Source of the DNA: Actinophytocola sp050699935
GTDB taxonomy: Bacteria > Actinomycetota > Actinomycetes > Mycobacteriales > Pseudonocardiaceae
Length of the DNA stretch: 64,000 bases
Assembly (NCBI RefSeq): GCF_050699935.1
Contig: NZ_JBOHGB010000005.1
Span: 66,994-130,993, forward strand
Direction: 5' to 3'
Notes under the pieces: generated by a model
Seen by the model: the letters and a program-made list of their open reading frames with translations, nothing else
What the model was told of the DNA's origin: nothing
Database searches by the model: none
Shown here: positions 50,669 through 59,643 of the stretch, in pieces
How the letters are laid out: the number at the start of each line of letters is the position of its first letter
Numbering within the stretch: the first letter of the stretch is position 1
Program-made: the position numbers and the translations under genes

Positions 50669-50770
50669 CCCGAACCTAGCGGCATCAGCCGTTGCGTGAC
50701 CTCGCCATCACCGCACACCGCACAGGACTGTATCGGTCGCGCGTTTGGCCGCGGCACGCTGACCGGGTGT

Positions 50771-51901
50771 CTACACCGCCGTTTCGATCAGCACGTTATC
50801 CGGGCGGGACGTGGTCGCGACCTTGGCCGAGGGGGCCAGGACCTGCTCCTCGAGCTGCCGGATGATGGTGGCCGGCGGGATCGGTGCCGGCTGGGCGAAC
50901 ACATTCAGCAGCGCGTTGACGGACTGCTTGACGGTGAACCTCGCCGCGGCGTCCTGCCTGGCGGCTCGTGAGAGCGGTCCACTGGCCACGGCCGCGCGGA
51001 TGCCCCAGGCGAGCGCCTCCGCGTTGTCCGGTTCGACGAGCACCACCCCGCCGCAGTCGGTCTCGGGCAGGCCGCCGTCGTCGGACGCGATCACGCGGCA
51101 GCCCGAGTGCTGTGCCTCGACCGAGACGATGCCGAAGGTCTCGTGCCAGTACTGGCTGTTGGACGGCATCACCACGACGTCGTGGTCGGCCATCAAGGCG
51201 GCCATCGTGGCCGGTGTCTTGCGGCTGGTGACCACGGAGATTCCCGGGTGTGCCCCGAGCAGCCGCTCGATGATCTTCCCCTGTGGCTTGTCCGCGCCCG
51301 CGGTCGTCGCGGTGAAGGTGAGGGCTACGTCCTGCTCGATGATGTCGATGTGCAGTGTCTCGAGCAGGGTGTAGACGCCCTTCTCGGGACTCAGCCGGCC
51401 AGCGAACAGCACCCGCGTCGTTCCGGCTGACGTGTCCGGCCGGGGCTGCTCGGCGAAGCACGGCTCCGCGAACGGGTAAACGACGTTGATGGTCGAAACG
51501 TCGACGTCGAGGTATCTCGCCCACAGGGCGGCCGCGTACCGACTGGTGACGATCAAGGCGCGATTCCTGGTTCCCCTGACGGCGAACGCCTTCTGCTCGT
51601 CCCGGATGGGCGGCGGGTTGTGCAGGATCAGGTACGACAGCTGCTTGGTCGGCACCGTGTGCGGTTCGTTGACGAACACGATGGTCCCGTCGAGCCCACC
51701 GACCTCGGACAGCGTCGCCAGCGAACGGAACGGGATGTCGTTGAACTCGGATCTGCCGTCGTCGGCGTCCAGCCCGACGGTGACCACCTGCGCCGGTACG
51801 CCCTGCCGGTTCAGTTCCCGGACCTGGCCGACTGTGTAGTTCTCCGAGCCGCCGGTGCCGGCGGGCAAGGGGTTTCCGGGCGACCAGATGAACGAGATCA
51901 A
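50771..51901 (-). CDS. glycosyltransferase family 4 protein
   Basis: About 376 residues. Features of GT-B retaining transferases: N-terminal GNPLPAGTGGSENYTVGQV, VLFAGRLSPEKGVYTLLETL for nucleotide-sugar binding, and the E-x7-E motif in HETFGIVSVEA, then GGLPETDCGGVVLVEP. It would transfer a sugar to a small molecule, lipid or polymer acceptor. The start is uncertain: TTG 51901 opens right at the fold, and upstream in-frame codons read into low-quality sequence. It stands alone, with a long upstream non-coding stretch. Confidence 0.82.
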   Translation of the reverse strand: MISFIWSPGNPLPAGTGGSENYTVGQVRELNRQGVPAQVVTVGLDADDGRSEFNDIPFRSLATLSEVGGLDGTIVFVNEPHTVPTKQLSYLILHNPPPIRDEQKAFAVRGTRNRALIVTSRYAAALWARYLDVDVSTINVVYPFAEPCFAEQPRPDTSAGTTRVLFAGRLSPEKGVYTLLETLHIDIIEQDVALTFTATTAGADKPQGKIIERLLGAHPGISVVTSRKTPATMAALMADHDVVVMPSNSQYWHETFGIVSVEAQHSGCRVIASDDGGLPETDCGGVVLVEPDNAEALAWGIRAAVASGPLSRAARQDAAARFTVKQSVNALLNVFAQPAPIPPATIIRQLEEQVLAPSAKVATTSRPDNVLIETAV

Positions 51902-52314
51902 CTTGTGCTGCCAACTTTCGTTGTTCGGAGACCGGCCGAACGGATGACAAATGGACGGATGGCACGGTCGCCAGTGGCACGCGCATGCTGCGCGTGGGGA
52001 AATTCGGTGTGGACCGCCGTCAGAACTTGTGATCGTGAACGGTGACAGCCGGGCGGAGCCTAGCACGCTCACCCGTGTGACTGTTCCGATACACCTAGAG
52101 TGACAGTGTCCGGACATGACGAGAAATAGTGCTCCGATATTCACGGGCGATTCTCAGGAATATTCGGCATCGGCATCGACCGGTCGTTTCCATGGCGGTG
52201 TAGCATTGAGATTGTCGAAGGTATTTCGTACGTGAGTGGTCAAGCCCGCGTCATCGTCGACGTATTTTGCCCAGACCGGCCGTGTCTACGGCTGGGGATG
52301 GGAGTATCGGCATT
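51902..52314. other. 413-base intergenic region with relatively AT-rich segments
   Basis: This divergent gap between the glycosyltransferase and the DUF5994 operon has no convincing gene on either strand. It is less GC-rich than its surroundings around 52080-52250 and includes the partly symmetric CGATATTCACGGG / AGGAATATTCGG area. It probably holds promoters for both sides, but no clear -35/-10 pair stands out. Confidence 0.5.
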
Positions 52315-52878
52315 ATGTCGAGCCCGCACGTTCGCGTCGACACCCCACCGGCCACGATGGTCACTGAGCCGCCTCGGCAGACACTTCGGTTGAAGCTGAA
52401 GCCGAAGGCGCCCGCCACGGGATACGTCGACGGAGCGTGGTGGCCTCGTTCCCGAGACCTGTCCACCGAACTGCCGGTGCTGCTTGCGGTGCTGGCAGTT
52501 CGACTGGGTCCGATCCTGCGGGTGAGCTACAACCTCCCCAACTGGGACGCCGCTCCGCGCCGCCTGGACATCGGCGGCCGGCAGGTGCGACTGGGCGGCT
52601 TCCGTGCCCAGCACCCGCACACCGTGGACGTGATCGGACCGAACAGCTCTCGCCTGACTCTGTTGGTCCTGCCGCCGGCAACCGACCGGGTCGCCGCGCA
52701 CCAGACACTGATGACCGCGTCCCGTCGGGACAACGTCGACGGCATCGATCGGCTGCTCACGCCCGCCGCCACGACCGAACCGAGGCGGTCGACAAGTCAG
52801 CTCCCCGACGAGTCCGTGGAGCGCTGGGAGACCGACGGTGGCGCCGGACACGGCGAGCCGGACAAGAAAGCCAGGTGA
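52315..52878 (+). CDS. DUF5994 family protein
   Basis: 187 residues with the DUF5994 hallmarks LKLKPKAPATGYVDGAWWP, RSRDLSTELPVLLAVL, RVSYNLPNWDAAPRRL and LTLLVLPPATD. The family is restricted to actinobacteria and has no known function. ATG 52315 has GGGAG upstream. It overlaps the next small gene (GTGA) and belongs with the stress-protein-like gene at 53100. Confidence 0.8.
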   Translation: MSSPHVRVDTPPATMVTEPPRQTLRLKLKPKAPATGYVDGAWWPRSRDLSTELPVLLAVLAVRLGPILRVSYNLPNWDAAPRRLDIGGRQVRLGGFRAQHPHTVDVIGPNSSRLTLLVLPPATDRVAAHQTLMTASRRDNVDGIDRLLTPAATTEPRRSTSQLPDESVERWETDGGAGHGEPDKKAR

Positions 52879-53081
52879 CCGACAGGGCACGGAGGTCTCT
52901 CCGCCGGGACGCGCAGGTTCCGCGGACACACATCTGCGCCGGCCTCACCCGGTCCGTCGGTCGTCGAATTGTGCATGCGCTGCTGATCACACTCCTCGTT
53001 GGGTTCTTTGTCGTCCGCTATGCCATTCGGCAATACTTCCGCAAGGAGTTGACGTGGGGTACCGACAACCAACTGCATTAA
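52875..53081 (+). CDS. small single-pass membrane protein
   Basis: 68 residues. The basic N-terminal half is followed by one membrane helix (IVHALLITLLVGFFVVRYAI) and a short polar tail. GTG 52875 overlaps the DUF5994 stop, indicating coupling. No family is recognised. Confidence 0.55.
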   Translation: MTDRARRSLRRDAQVPRTHICAGLTRSVGRRIVHALLITLLVGFFVVRYAIRQYFRKELTWGTDNQLH

Positions 53082-53099
53082 TTCGGAGAGCGAGAAGAC

Positions 53100-53603
53100 A
53101 TGACGACACCATTCGCACGAGCCCCGGCTTCAGCCACGACCCGGTTACCGACGTTGCCGGACGGATGGCCGGTCGGCTCCTACGACACGTACAAGGACGC
53201 TCAACAAGCTGTCGACCACCTGGCTGACAGCGAGTTCCCGGTTCAGGGAGTCACGATCGTCGGCGTCGAGCCGATGCTCGTCGAGCGGATCGACGCCCGC
53301 CTGACCTGGAAGCGCGTGCTGACCGCCGGAGCGGTGTCGGGCGCCTGGCTCGGCCTGTTCGTCGGCCTGCTGCTGAGCCTGTTCACCACCGGTGGCGGCG
53401 TGCTGCCGATCGTGATCGGGCTGGTCTCCGGCGTGGGGTTCGGCCTGGCCTCGGCCGCCGTCCGGTATGCCTCGACACGCGGACAACGCGACTTCGTGTC
53501 GCACAGCCAAATGGTCGCGCGCCGCTACGACGTGCTGTGCCAGCCACGCAGCGCCGAGCGGGCCAGGGATCTGCTCGCAGCGCTCGCCCTGCGCACCGCC
53601 TAG
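53100..53603 (+). CDS. general stress protein-like membrane protein (GsiB/17M type)
   Basis: 167 residues. An N-terminal soluble part with PVGSYDTYKDAQQAVDHLAD and VQGVTIVGVEPMLVERID matches the general stress protein 17M-like domain; two adjacent membrane helices (about 80-125) follow. ATG 53100 has GGAGAG upstream. It is the last gene of the DUF5994 operon and ends in a hairpin. A stress-related role is inferred from the family name only. Confidence 0.8.
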   Translation: MTTPFARAPASATTRLPTLPDGWPVGSYDTYKDAQQAVDHLADSEFPVQGVTIVGVEPMLVERIDARLTWKRVLTAGAVSGAWLGLFVGLLLSLFTTGGGVLPIVIGLVSGVGFGLASAAVRYASTRGQRDFVSHSQMVARRYDVLCQPRSAERARDLLAALALRTA

Positions 53604-53605
53604 AG

Positions 53606-53622
53606 CTGTCCAAGTCGGACAG
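53606..53622 (+). terminator. short hairpin terminator
   Basis: CTGTCC-aagtc-GGACAG lies three bases after the stop of the stress-protein-like gene and is followed by a few T residues. It forms a compact 6-bp stem with a 5-base loop. Confidence 0.6.
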
Positions 53623-53760
53623 TTCGGTCGCGTATCGCCACCAGGACAGGGCTCTCGCGGTTGGAATGAGATGCTGGGAGCCGGCTCGTAGGAGATGACT
53701 CAACGAGCCGGTACGCCTGGCTGACCCGGCCAGCGTTTCCAAGCACGAGGGAGCCGCCGA

Positions 53761-54531
53761 ATGGTCAGCGAGAACGTCGCCAGGCTGGCGGTGCTCATCG
53801 ACGCGGACAACGCGCAGCCGTCGATCACCGAGGGCTTGTTGGCCGAGGTCGCCAAGTACGGCACCGCGCACGTCAAGCGCGCCTATGGTGACTGGACGGG
53901 CACGGGCCTGCGCGGCTGGAAGGACCAGCTGCTCGCCCAGTCGATCCAGCCGGTCCAGCAGTTCGCCTACACCAGCGGCAAGAACGCCACTGACGCGGCG
54001 ATGGTCATCGACGCGATGGACCTGCTGTATTCGGAACGTTTCGACGGGTTCTGCATCGTCTCCAGCGACAGCGACTTCACCCGCCTGGCCGCACGCCTGC
54101 GCGAGTCCGGCCTGACCGTGTACGGGTTCGGCGAACGCAAGACGCCCAAGCCCTTCGTCGCCGCCTGCGACAAGTTCGTCTACGTCGAGAACCTCACCTA
54201 CCCCGAGAGCCCCAGCGCGGCGGCGGACGCGCCACCGAGGTCGAAGGCGGCCACCTCCGCCGCGCAACTCAAGCGCGATTCCGCACTGGTGAACCTGCTG
54301 CGCAACGCCGTCGAGGCGGCCTCCGACGACGACGGCTGGGCCGCGCTCGCGTCCGTCGGTCACATCGTCACGAACCAGCAGCCCGACTTCGACTCCCGCA
54401 ACTACGGATACGCCAAACTGAGTGACCTCATCGCGGCCACCACGCTGTTCGAGCTGGACCGTCGCAGCGCCGGCGACGGCAAACCCGGCATCCTCTACGC
54501 GCGCGACAAACGACGCCGCCCCAACAAGTAG
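53761..54531 (+). CDS. NYN-domain (PIN-like) nuclease with OST-HTH/LOTUS domain
   Basis: 256 residues. The NYN (LabA/DUF88) fold is clear: VLIDADNAQPS, KNATDAAMVIDAMDLLY and CIVSSDSDFTRLAARLRESG carry the conserved acidic residues for metal-dependent RNA cleavage. The C-terminal part (LVNLLRNAVEAASDDDGWAAL to LFELDRR) is an OST-HTH/LOTUS-type RNA-binding domain. It probably acts in RNA turnover. ATG 53761 follows GAGGGAG. Confidence 0.88.
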   Translation: MVSENVARLAVLIDADNAQPSITEGLLAEVAKYGTAHVKRAYGDWTGTGLRGWKDQLLAQSIQPVQQFAYTSGKNATDAAMVIDAMDLLYSERFDGFCIVSSDSDFTRLAARLRESGLTVYGFGERKTPKPFVAACDKFVYVENLTYPESPSAAADAPPRSKAATSAAQLKRDSALVNLLRNAVEAASDDDGWAALASVGHIVTNQQPDFDSRNYGYAKLSDLIAATTLFELDRRSAGDGKPGILYARDKRRRPNK

Positions 54532-54576
54532 CCGACGCGCGTGACGGAGGCCCGTGGACGATGGGAGGCTGGGCTA

Positions 54577-55071
54577 GTGGGTACGGACGGCAGCGCGGGG
54601 CCGATCGATCGCGACCGTGACGAGGTGGGCCGCGCGCGCAACGCTCGCCCGCGCGACGGGCTGGGCCGCCCGCTGCCGCGCGGCGCGGCCGGCGTCGCGC
54701 GCCATCCCGAAGGGGTCCTGCGGTCACCGGACCAGACTCTCGCCGAAGCCCAGCGGCTGCTCGACGACGGCATGCCGTTCCATGCCCACGAAGTGCTGGA
54801 GGACGCCTGGAAGAACTGCCCGGAGCCGCAGCGCGCGCTGTGGAAGGGGATGGCCCAGCTGGCGGTGGGCGCCACCCACGCCGCCCGCGGCAACAGGACC
54901 GGGGCGGTCGCCCTGCTCAGGCGCGGTGCCGACCACATCGAGCCCTACCAGGGCCAACCGCCGCACGACATCGACGTCGCCGGGCTGCTTCAGTGGGCAC
55001 GTGACCACGTCGCCGCCCTCGAGGCCGGCGCGGGCCACGTGACCACGCCACGCCTTCGCGGTCCGGGCTGA
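54577..55071 (+). CDS. DUF309 family protein
   Basis: 164 residues. The DUF309 motif is seen as LLDDGMPFHAHEVLEDAWK, followed by ALWKGMAQLAVGATHAARGN, a helical bundle with conserved His/Glu that may bind a metal. The N-terminal 60 residues are polar and basic. GTG 54577 has GGGAGG eight bases upstream and is preferred to GTG 54541. It is convergent with the cold-shock gene across a strong hairpin that overlaps its last codons. Confidence 0.83.
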   Translation: MGTDGSAGPIDRDRDEVGRARNARPRDGLGRPLPRGAAGVARHPEGVLRSPDQTLAEAQRLLDDGMPFHAHEVLEDAWKNCPEPQRALWKGMAQLAVGATHAARGNRTGAVALLRRGADHIEPYQGQPPHDIDVAGLLQWARDHVAALEAGAGHVTTPRLRGPG

Positions 55072-55086
55072 GTCGGCAGCCCGGAC
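55061..55086. terminator. bidirectional hairpin terminator between DUF309 and cold-shock genes
   Basis: GTCCGGGCT (55061-55069) and AGCCCGGAC (55078-55086) form a perfect 9-bp GC-rich stem with an 8-base loop. It overlaps the end of the DUF309 gene and ends 7 bases before the stop of the convergent cold-shock gene. Confidence 0.7.
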
Positions 55087-55093
55087 GCGGACG

Positions 55094-55297
55094 TCAGACG
55101 GTGCGTACGGCGGTGGCCTGCAAGCCCTTGCGGCCCTCGGCGACCTCGAACTCGACGCGCTGGTCGTCGGCCAGGCCGTGGTCGTCGTAGTTCTGAATCT
55201 CGGACTTGTGCACGAAGAGGTCCTTACCGCCGTCGGCGGGCGAGATGAAGCCGAAGCCCTTGGTGGCGTTGAACCATTTGACGGTCCCCTGTGGCAT
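55094..55297 (-). CDS. cspA: cold-shock protein (CspA family)
   Basis: 67 residues of the single cold-shock domain. RNP1 (KGFGFI) and RNP2 (LFVHKS) are intact, with the usual MPQGTVKWFNATKG start. It binds single-stranded RNA and DNA and acts as an RNA chaperone. ATG 55297 gives the exact family length. About 175 bases separate it from the CPBP gene; this may hold a 5' untranslated region, typical of csp genes. Confidence 0.95.
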   Translation of the reverse strand: MPQGTVKWFNATKGFGFISPADGGKDLFVHKSEIQNYDDHGLADDQRVEFEVAEGRKGLQATAVRTV

Positions 55298-55474
55298 GTG
55301 TGCTCCTACGTGCGTGGGACGACGGCGGGCGATGACCCGGCGAAGATCGTGGTCCCGTCCCCGGCCGGAAAGTTGGCCGGGCTCAACTGCTGGGGACTGC
55401 GTCGACGGGCTGCCGAACAGGGGTGAACCCAACGGCCGCAGTGTACCCGCCGGCAGGTGCGTCGTCCCGGCGGT

Positions 55475-56221
55475 TCAGGCGTACATGAGCAGCCACCACG
55501 CCACGAGCACACCGCCCGAGTTGGTGGCGAGGTGAACCAGCATCGGCGCGAGGAGTCCGCGCCCGGTGTGTCGCCACCAGTACAGCGCCACGCCGGCCAC
55601 GGTGGCGCCGAGCATCGCGACCAACGACACCACGATGATCGGGACACCGCCGAACACGGTGTCGATGGCGGCGTTCTCCCTCAGTGCCAAGGAGGGGAGC
55701 GCGTGCCACAGTCCAAACAGGAGGGCAGCGGCGAGCACGGGCCGCCACCGCCACCGGTCACCGGCACCGAACAGCGCGGGGAGCACGCCACGGAAGGCGA
55801 CCTCCTCGAGAAGCACGGTGCCCAGTGGGATGCGGACCAGCGTCACCCACAGCAAGGTGCCGACACCGAGCGTGCCGAGGCGGCCGTCGTCGAACAGGTC
55901 CCGCAGCGACGGCACCGCGACGGCCACGCCGAAGACCAGCCCGATCGCACCCAGCCCGGCCAACCCGAACACCCCGGCTCGCCGCAGGTGCCGCCGGTCC
56001 AACCCGATGGCGTGGAAACGCAGCCCGGACCAGCGGGCCAGCTCGATCAACGCGGCCGCGACGACCACGCCGCACAGCGGATAGGACCAGCCCGGCAACA
56101 GCAGGTTGACCATCGCCGTGGCCGCCGCGAGCAGCAACAACGCGGCTGCCGTCGCCAGCACCCGCCGACGTCGCCACGGGGAGCCGGGCGGAGCGACCGG
56201 GGCCGAGGTCGACGTCGTCAT
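55475..56221 (-). CDS. CPBP family intramembrane metalloprotease
   Basis: 248 residues with about seven to eight membrane helices. The CPBP (Abi) motifs are in place: EEVAFRG (EExxxR), FGLWHALPS (FxxxH) and HLATNSGG (HxxxN/B), giving the likely metal or glutamate-type active site inside the membrane. In bacteria such proteins process peptides, bacteriocins or anti-sigma factors. ATG 56221 is the first good start. The gene is divergent from the helicase. Confidence 0.88.
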   Translation of the reverse strand: MTTSTSAPVAPPGSPWRRRRVLATAAALLLLAAATAMVNLLLPGWSYPLCGVVVAAALIELARWSGLRFHAIGLDRRHLRRAGVFGLAGLGAIGLVFGVAVAVPSLRDLFDDGRLGTLGVGTLLWVTLVRIPLGTVLLEEVAFRGVLPALFGAGDRWRWRPVLAAALLFGLWHALPSLALRENAAIDTVFGGVPIIVVSLVAMLGATVAGVALYWWRHTGRGLLAPMLVHLATNSGGVLVAWWLLMYA

Positions 56222-56433
56222 GATGCGTCCAGTGTGCGCTTCCAACCTGAACGGCGCCTGACGGCAATGCCGCGGGTCCACGCGGTCGTAGGTCCGTAAC
56301 CGGGCCGTGTACGCTGGCGTTGACGGCCCGCTCAGTTCTGCCTCGGGCCGCGTTTTCTTGTCGACCACCACGCGCCGCGGCCATCGACGGTCTGCGCCGG
56401 GCAGGACGACCCATCGACGTTTCGGAGTACCAC

Positions 56434-57843
56434 ATGGCGGCTCGCCGCCCCCGCACGACTCTTCCTTCCCCAATCGAGAGCACACGGCCCGACGGCCGGA
56501 CCTTCACCCAGCTGGGCGTGCCCGCCGCGCTTACGGCGGCGCTCGCGGCCCAGGGCGTCTTCAGCCCGTTCCCCATCCAGGCGGCGACATTGCCGGACTC
56601 GCTGGCCGGTCGCGACGTGCTCGGCCGCGGCCGGACCGGGTCGGGCAAGACCTACGCGTTCGCGCTCCCCGTGCTCGCCCGGCTGGCCGGCGGCGCCCGG
56701 CCGCGCCCCGGCCGGCCCCGTGCGCTGATCCTGGCGCCCACCCGTGAGCTCGCCGGCCAGATCGAGGCCACGATGGCGCCGCTCGCCAAGGCCATGTCGC
56801 TGCGCACCCTGACCGTCTACGGCGGTGTGCGCCCCGGCCCGCAGATCTCCGGTCTCCGGGCGGGGATCGACGTGCTCATCGCCTGCCCCGGGCGCCTCGC
56901 CGACCACATCGACGCCGGTCACGCCCGCCTCGACGCCGTCGAGATCACCGTCCTCGACGAGGCCGACCACATGGCCGATCTCGGCTTTCTTCCGGCCGTC
57001 ACCAAGCTGCTCGACCAGACCCCGCGCCGCGGCCAGCGGCTGCTCTTCTCGGCCACGCTCGACGCCGGTGTCGACGTGCTGGTCCGCCGATTTCTGCGCG
57101 ATCCGGTCACGCACCGCGTCGACCCGGTGTCCTCACCGGTGACGAGCATGGCCCACCACGTGCTGCACGTACCTCCGGCCGCTCGGCTCCCGGTGCTGGT
57201 CGACCTGACCGCCGCGCCCGGCCGGACTCTGGTGTTCACCCGGACGAAGCGGGGCGCCCGGAAGCTGACCAGCCAACTCGTCGCGGAAGGTGTGCCCGCG
57301 GTCGAGCTGCACGGCAACCTCGGTCAGCCGGCGCGCTCCCGCAACCTGCTCGCCTTCGCCGACGGCAGCGCGCCCACCCTGGTGGCCACGGACATCGCCG
57401 CCCGCGGCATCCACGTCGACGACATCACGCTGGTGATCCATGCCGACCCGCCGACCGAGCACAAGGCCTACCTGCATCGATCGGGCCGCACCGCGCGGGC
57501 GGGAGCGTCCGGCACCGTGGTCACCCTGATGACCGACGCGCAGGTCGCCGACGTCCGCGACCTCACCCGCAAGGCCGGCATCACCCCCACCGTCACCCGG
57601 CTGCGACCCGGTCATCCTCTTCTCGCCCAGATCGCCCCGGGGGAGCGCACCTACGTGACCCCGGCCGCGAAGGCGACGCCGGACGCACGCCCGGCCCGCC
57701 GCGGCCGGCCACCCGGCACCACACCACGACCCACCAGGCGCGCGCGACCAGCGAAGCCGAACTCCCCGGCGCCCACCGCGAACCCCACCGGAATGGCCGC
57801 GTTCTCGGCCGGCACCCGCGCAGGGCGGCGCCTCGGCCGCTGA
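56434..57843 (+). CDS. DEAD-box RNA helicase
   Basis: 469 residues. Helicase motifs in order: Q (FPIQAATLP), I (GRTGSGKT), Ia (APTRELAGQ), II (VLDEADHM), III (LFSATL), IV-V (LVFTRTK, ATDIAARG) and VI (HRSGRTARAG). The C-terminal 70 residues are Pro/Arg/Ala-rich and probably bind RNA. ATG 56434 has GGAG upstream, and the N-terminal part before motif Q is short. It probably unwinds RNA during cold adaptation or ribosome assembly, in line with the cold-shock gene close by. Confidence 0.93.
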   Translation: MAARRPRTTLPSPIESTRPDGRTFTQLGVPAALTAALAAQGVFSPFPIQAATLPDSLAGRDVLGRGRTGSGKTYAFALPVLARLAGGARPRPGRPRALILAPTRELAGQIEATMAPLAKAMSLRTLTVYGGVRPGPQISGLRAGIDVLIACPGRLADHIDAGHARLDAVEITVLDEADHMADLGFLPAVTKLLDQTPRRGQRLLFSATLDAGVDVLVRRFLRDPVTHRVDPVSSPVTSMAHHVLHVPPAARLPVLVDLTAAPGRTLVFTRTKRGARKLTSQLVAEGVPAVELHGNLGQPARSRNLLAFADGSAPTLVATDIAARGIHVDDITLVIHADPPTEHKAYLHRSGRTARAGASGTVVTLMTDAQVADVRDLTRKAGITPTVTRLRPGHPLLAQIAPGERTYVTPAAKATPDARPARRGRPPGTTPRPTRRARPAKPNSPAPTANPTGMAAFSAGTRAGRRLGR

Positions 57844-57965
57844 GGGCCGGGATGTCCGGCCGCGTCGTGCGGGAACTGCTTGATCAGCCGCGGCAGGAGG
57901 TCCGCCACGACCCGAGCACGCCGCGGGAGTCCATCGGCGAGGGCGTACCGCGACGGTTCAAGGAA

Positions 57966-59639
57966 TCATGAGCGATCACGGTCTGGGGCGCGAGTGGGAG
58001 CGTCTTCGGATGTCGGATGCGCCGCGGGAGACGAGCTCACGGTCTCTCGACCCGGCTCCGCGTCGGCATCGCGGCGGCCGCCCCGATGCCGACGTCGGCG
58101 CGGCGGCTCGATCACGCCCGCCCGCACGTCGCCGCGGATGTCCTTCGCGAGAGCCACGCACATCGCGAGGAGCACCAGCACGAACGGCGAGGCCACCACG
58201 ATCGCGCCCCACTGCAGCGCGTCCAGCCCGCCGATGATGAGCAGCATCAGCGCGACCAGACCGACCAGCAGACCCCAGCTCACGGTCAGCCACTTCTTCG
58301 GCTCCGGGTCGCCCTTCGACGAGAACGTGCCCAGCACGATGGCGCCGGCGTCGGCGCCGCTGACGAAGAACACCGCGGCGAGCACGACCACGGCCAGGCT
58401 GGTCACCGTGGCCAGCGGGAACGCCTGCAGCACCTCGAACAGCGCGGCCTGCGCGCTCTCGCCCGCGGCGGCCGCGACGTCGGTGACCCCGGACAGCTGC
58501 AGGTCCAGGGAGGTCCCGCCGAGCACGGAGAACCACACCACGGTGGCGATGCTCGGCGCGATCAGCACCCCGAGCACGTACTCCCGGATGGTGCGGCCGC
58601 GCGAGATCTTGGCCAGGAAGCTGCCGACGTAGGGCGCCCAGGAGATGCCCCACGCCCAGAAGAACACCGTCCAGTTCTGCATCCACGGGCCGTCGTCGAA
58701 CGCGCCCGTCTCGAACGACATCGGCAGGAAGTTGAACACGTAGCCGCCGAGCGCCTCGGACAGCAGGTCCAGGATGAACCGGAACGGGCCGAGCACCAAC
58801 AGGAACACCATCAGCGCGATGGCCAGCAGCACGTTGAAGTCGGCGAGCCGCTTGATGCCCTTCTCCACGCCGGCCACCGCGGAGAACACGAACGCGATGG
58901 TGAGCACGCCGACCACGATGACCAGCAGCAGCGCGGAGCTGTCGATGCCGGCGACGAACCCGAGCCCAGCGATGATCTGCAGCGTGCCCAGCCCGAGGGT
59001 CACCGCGTTGCCGACCAGCGTCGTGACGATGACCCAGGTGTCGATGCCGCGGCCGACACCGTTGTCCGCGTGCCGGCCGAGCAGCGGCCGCAGCGTCGAG
59101 CTGACCAGCGAGCTGCGCCGCTTGTTCAGCGTGGTGTAGGCGAAGGCCAGCCCGGCGACGCCGAAGAACGCCCACGGATGCAGGGCCCAGTGGAAGATGG
59201 AGTACTGCATCCCCACCACCGCGGCCTCCTCGGTGCGCGGCGCGGGGCCGCCGGGTGGCGGCTCGGCGTAGAGCAGCACCGGCTCGTAGGCACCGTAGAA
59301 GATCAGCCCGATGCCGACGCCCAGCGCGAACATCATCGCGACCCAGGAGAACGTCCGGTACTCGGGCTCGTCGTGCGGATCGCCGAGCTTGACCCGGCCC
59401 AGGCGGCTGAACGCGAGGTAGAGGATGAAGAGCACGAAGCCGAGCGTGGCGAGCACGAACACCCAGCCGAACCATTCGGCGATGAACGCGTAGATGTGCA
59501 GCCCGCCCACCCGCACCTGGTCGCTGAACAGGAGCCCGGCGAGCAGGAACACGACCGCGAGCGCCGCCGCGACGACCGTCACCGGCATGTCGATTCCCGC
59601 GCGCCAGCGTCCGCGCACGGCGAGTTTGTCCTGCTTCAT
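57966..59639 (-). CDS. BCCT family osmolyte (betaine/carnitine/choline) transporter
   Basis: 557 residues with about twelve membrane helices. The BCCT glycine-rich motif GVGIGLIFYGAYEP and the Trp-rich signature WTVFFWAWGISWAPYVG followed by FLAKISRGRTIREYV are clear. The family couples uptake of quaternary ammonium compounds to Na+ or H+. The cytoplasmic C-terminal tail is basic then acidic, a possible osmosensing region as in BetP. ATG 59639 has GGTGAGGGA upstream and lies four bases after the EhuB-like gene, so both are probably one osmolyte-uptake operon. Confidence 0.93.
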   Translation of the reverse strand: MKQDKLAVRGRWRAGIDMPVTVVAAALAVVFLLAGLLFSDQVRVGGLHIYAFIAEWFGWVFVLATLGFVLFILYLAFSRLGRVKLGDPHDEPEYRTFSWVAMMFALGVGIGLIFYGAYEPVLLYAEPPPGGPAPRTEEAAVVGMQYSIFHWALHPWAFFGVAGLAFAYTTLNKRRSSLVSSTLRPLLGRHADNGVGRGIDTWVIVTTLVGNAVTLGLGTLQIIAGLGFVAGIDSSALLLVIVVGVLTIAFVFSAVAGVEKGIKRLADFNVLLAIALMVFLLVLGPFRFILDLLSEALGGYVFNFLPMSFETGAFDDGPWMQNWTVFFWAWGISWAPYVGSFLAKISRGRTIREYVLGVLIAPSIATVVWFSVLGGTSLDLQLSGVTDVAAAAGESAQAALFEVLQAFPLATVTSLAVVVLAAVFFVSGADAGAIVLGTFSSKGDPEPKKWLTVSWGLLVGLVALMLLIIGGLDALQWGAIVVASPFVLVLLAMCVALAKDIRGDVRAGVIEPPRRRRHRGGRRDADAEPGRETVSSSPAAHPTSEDAPTRAPDRDRS

Positions 59640-59643
59640 TCCC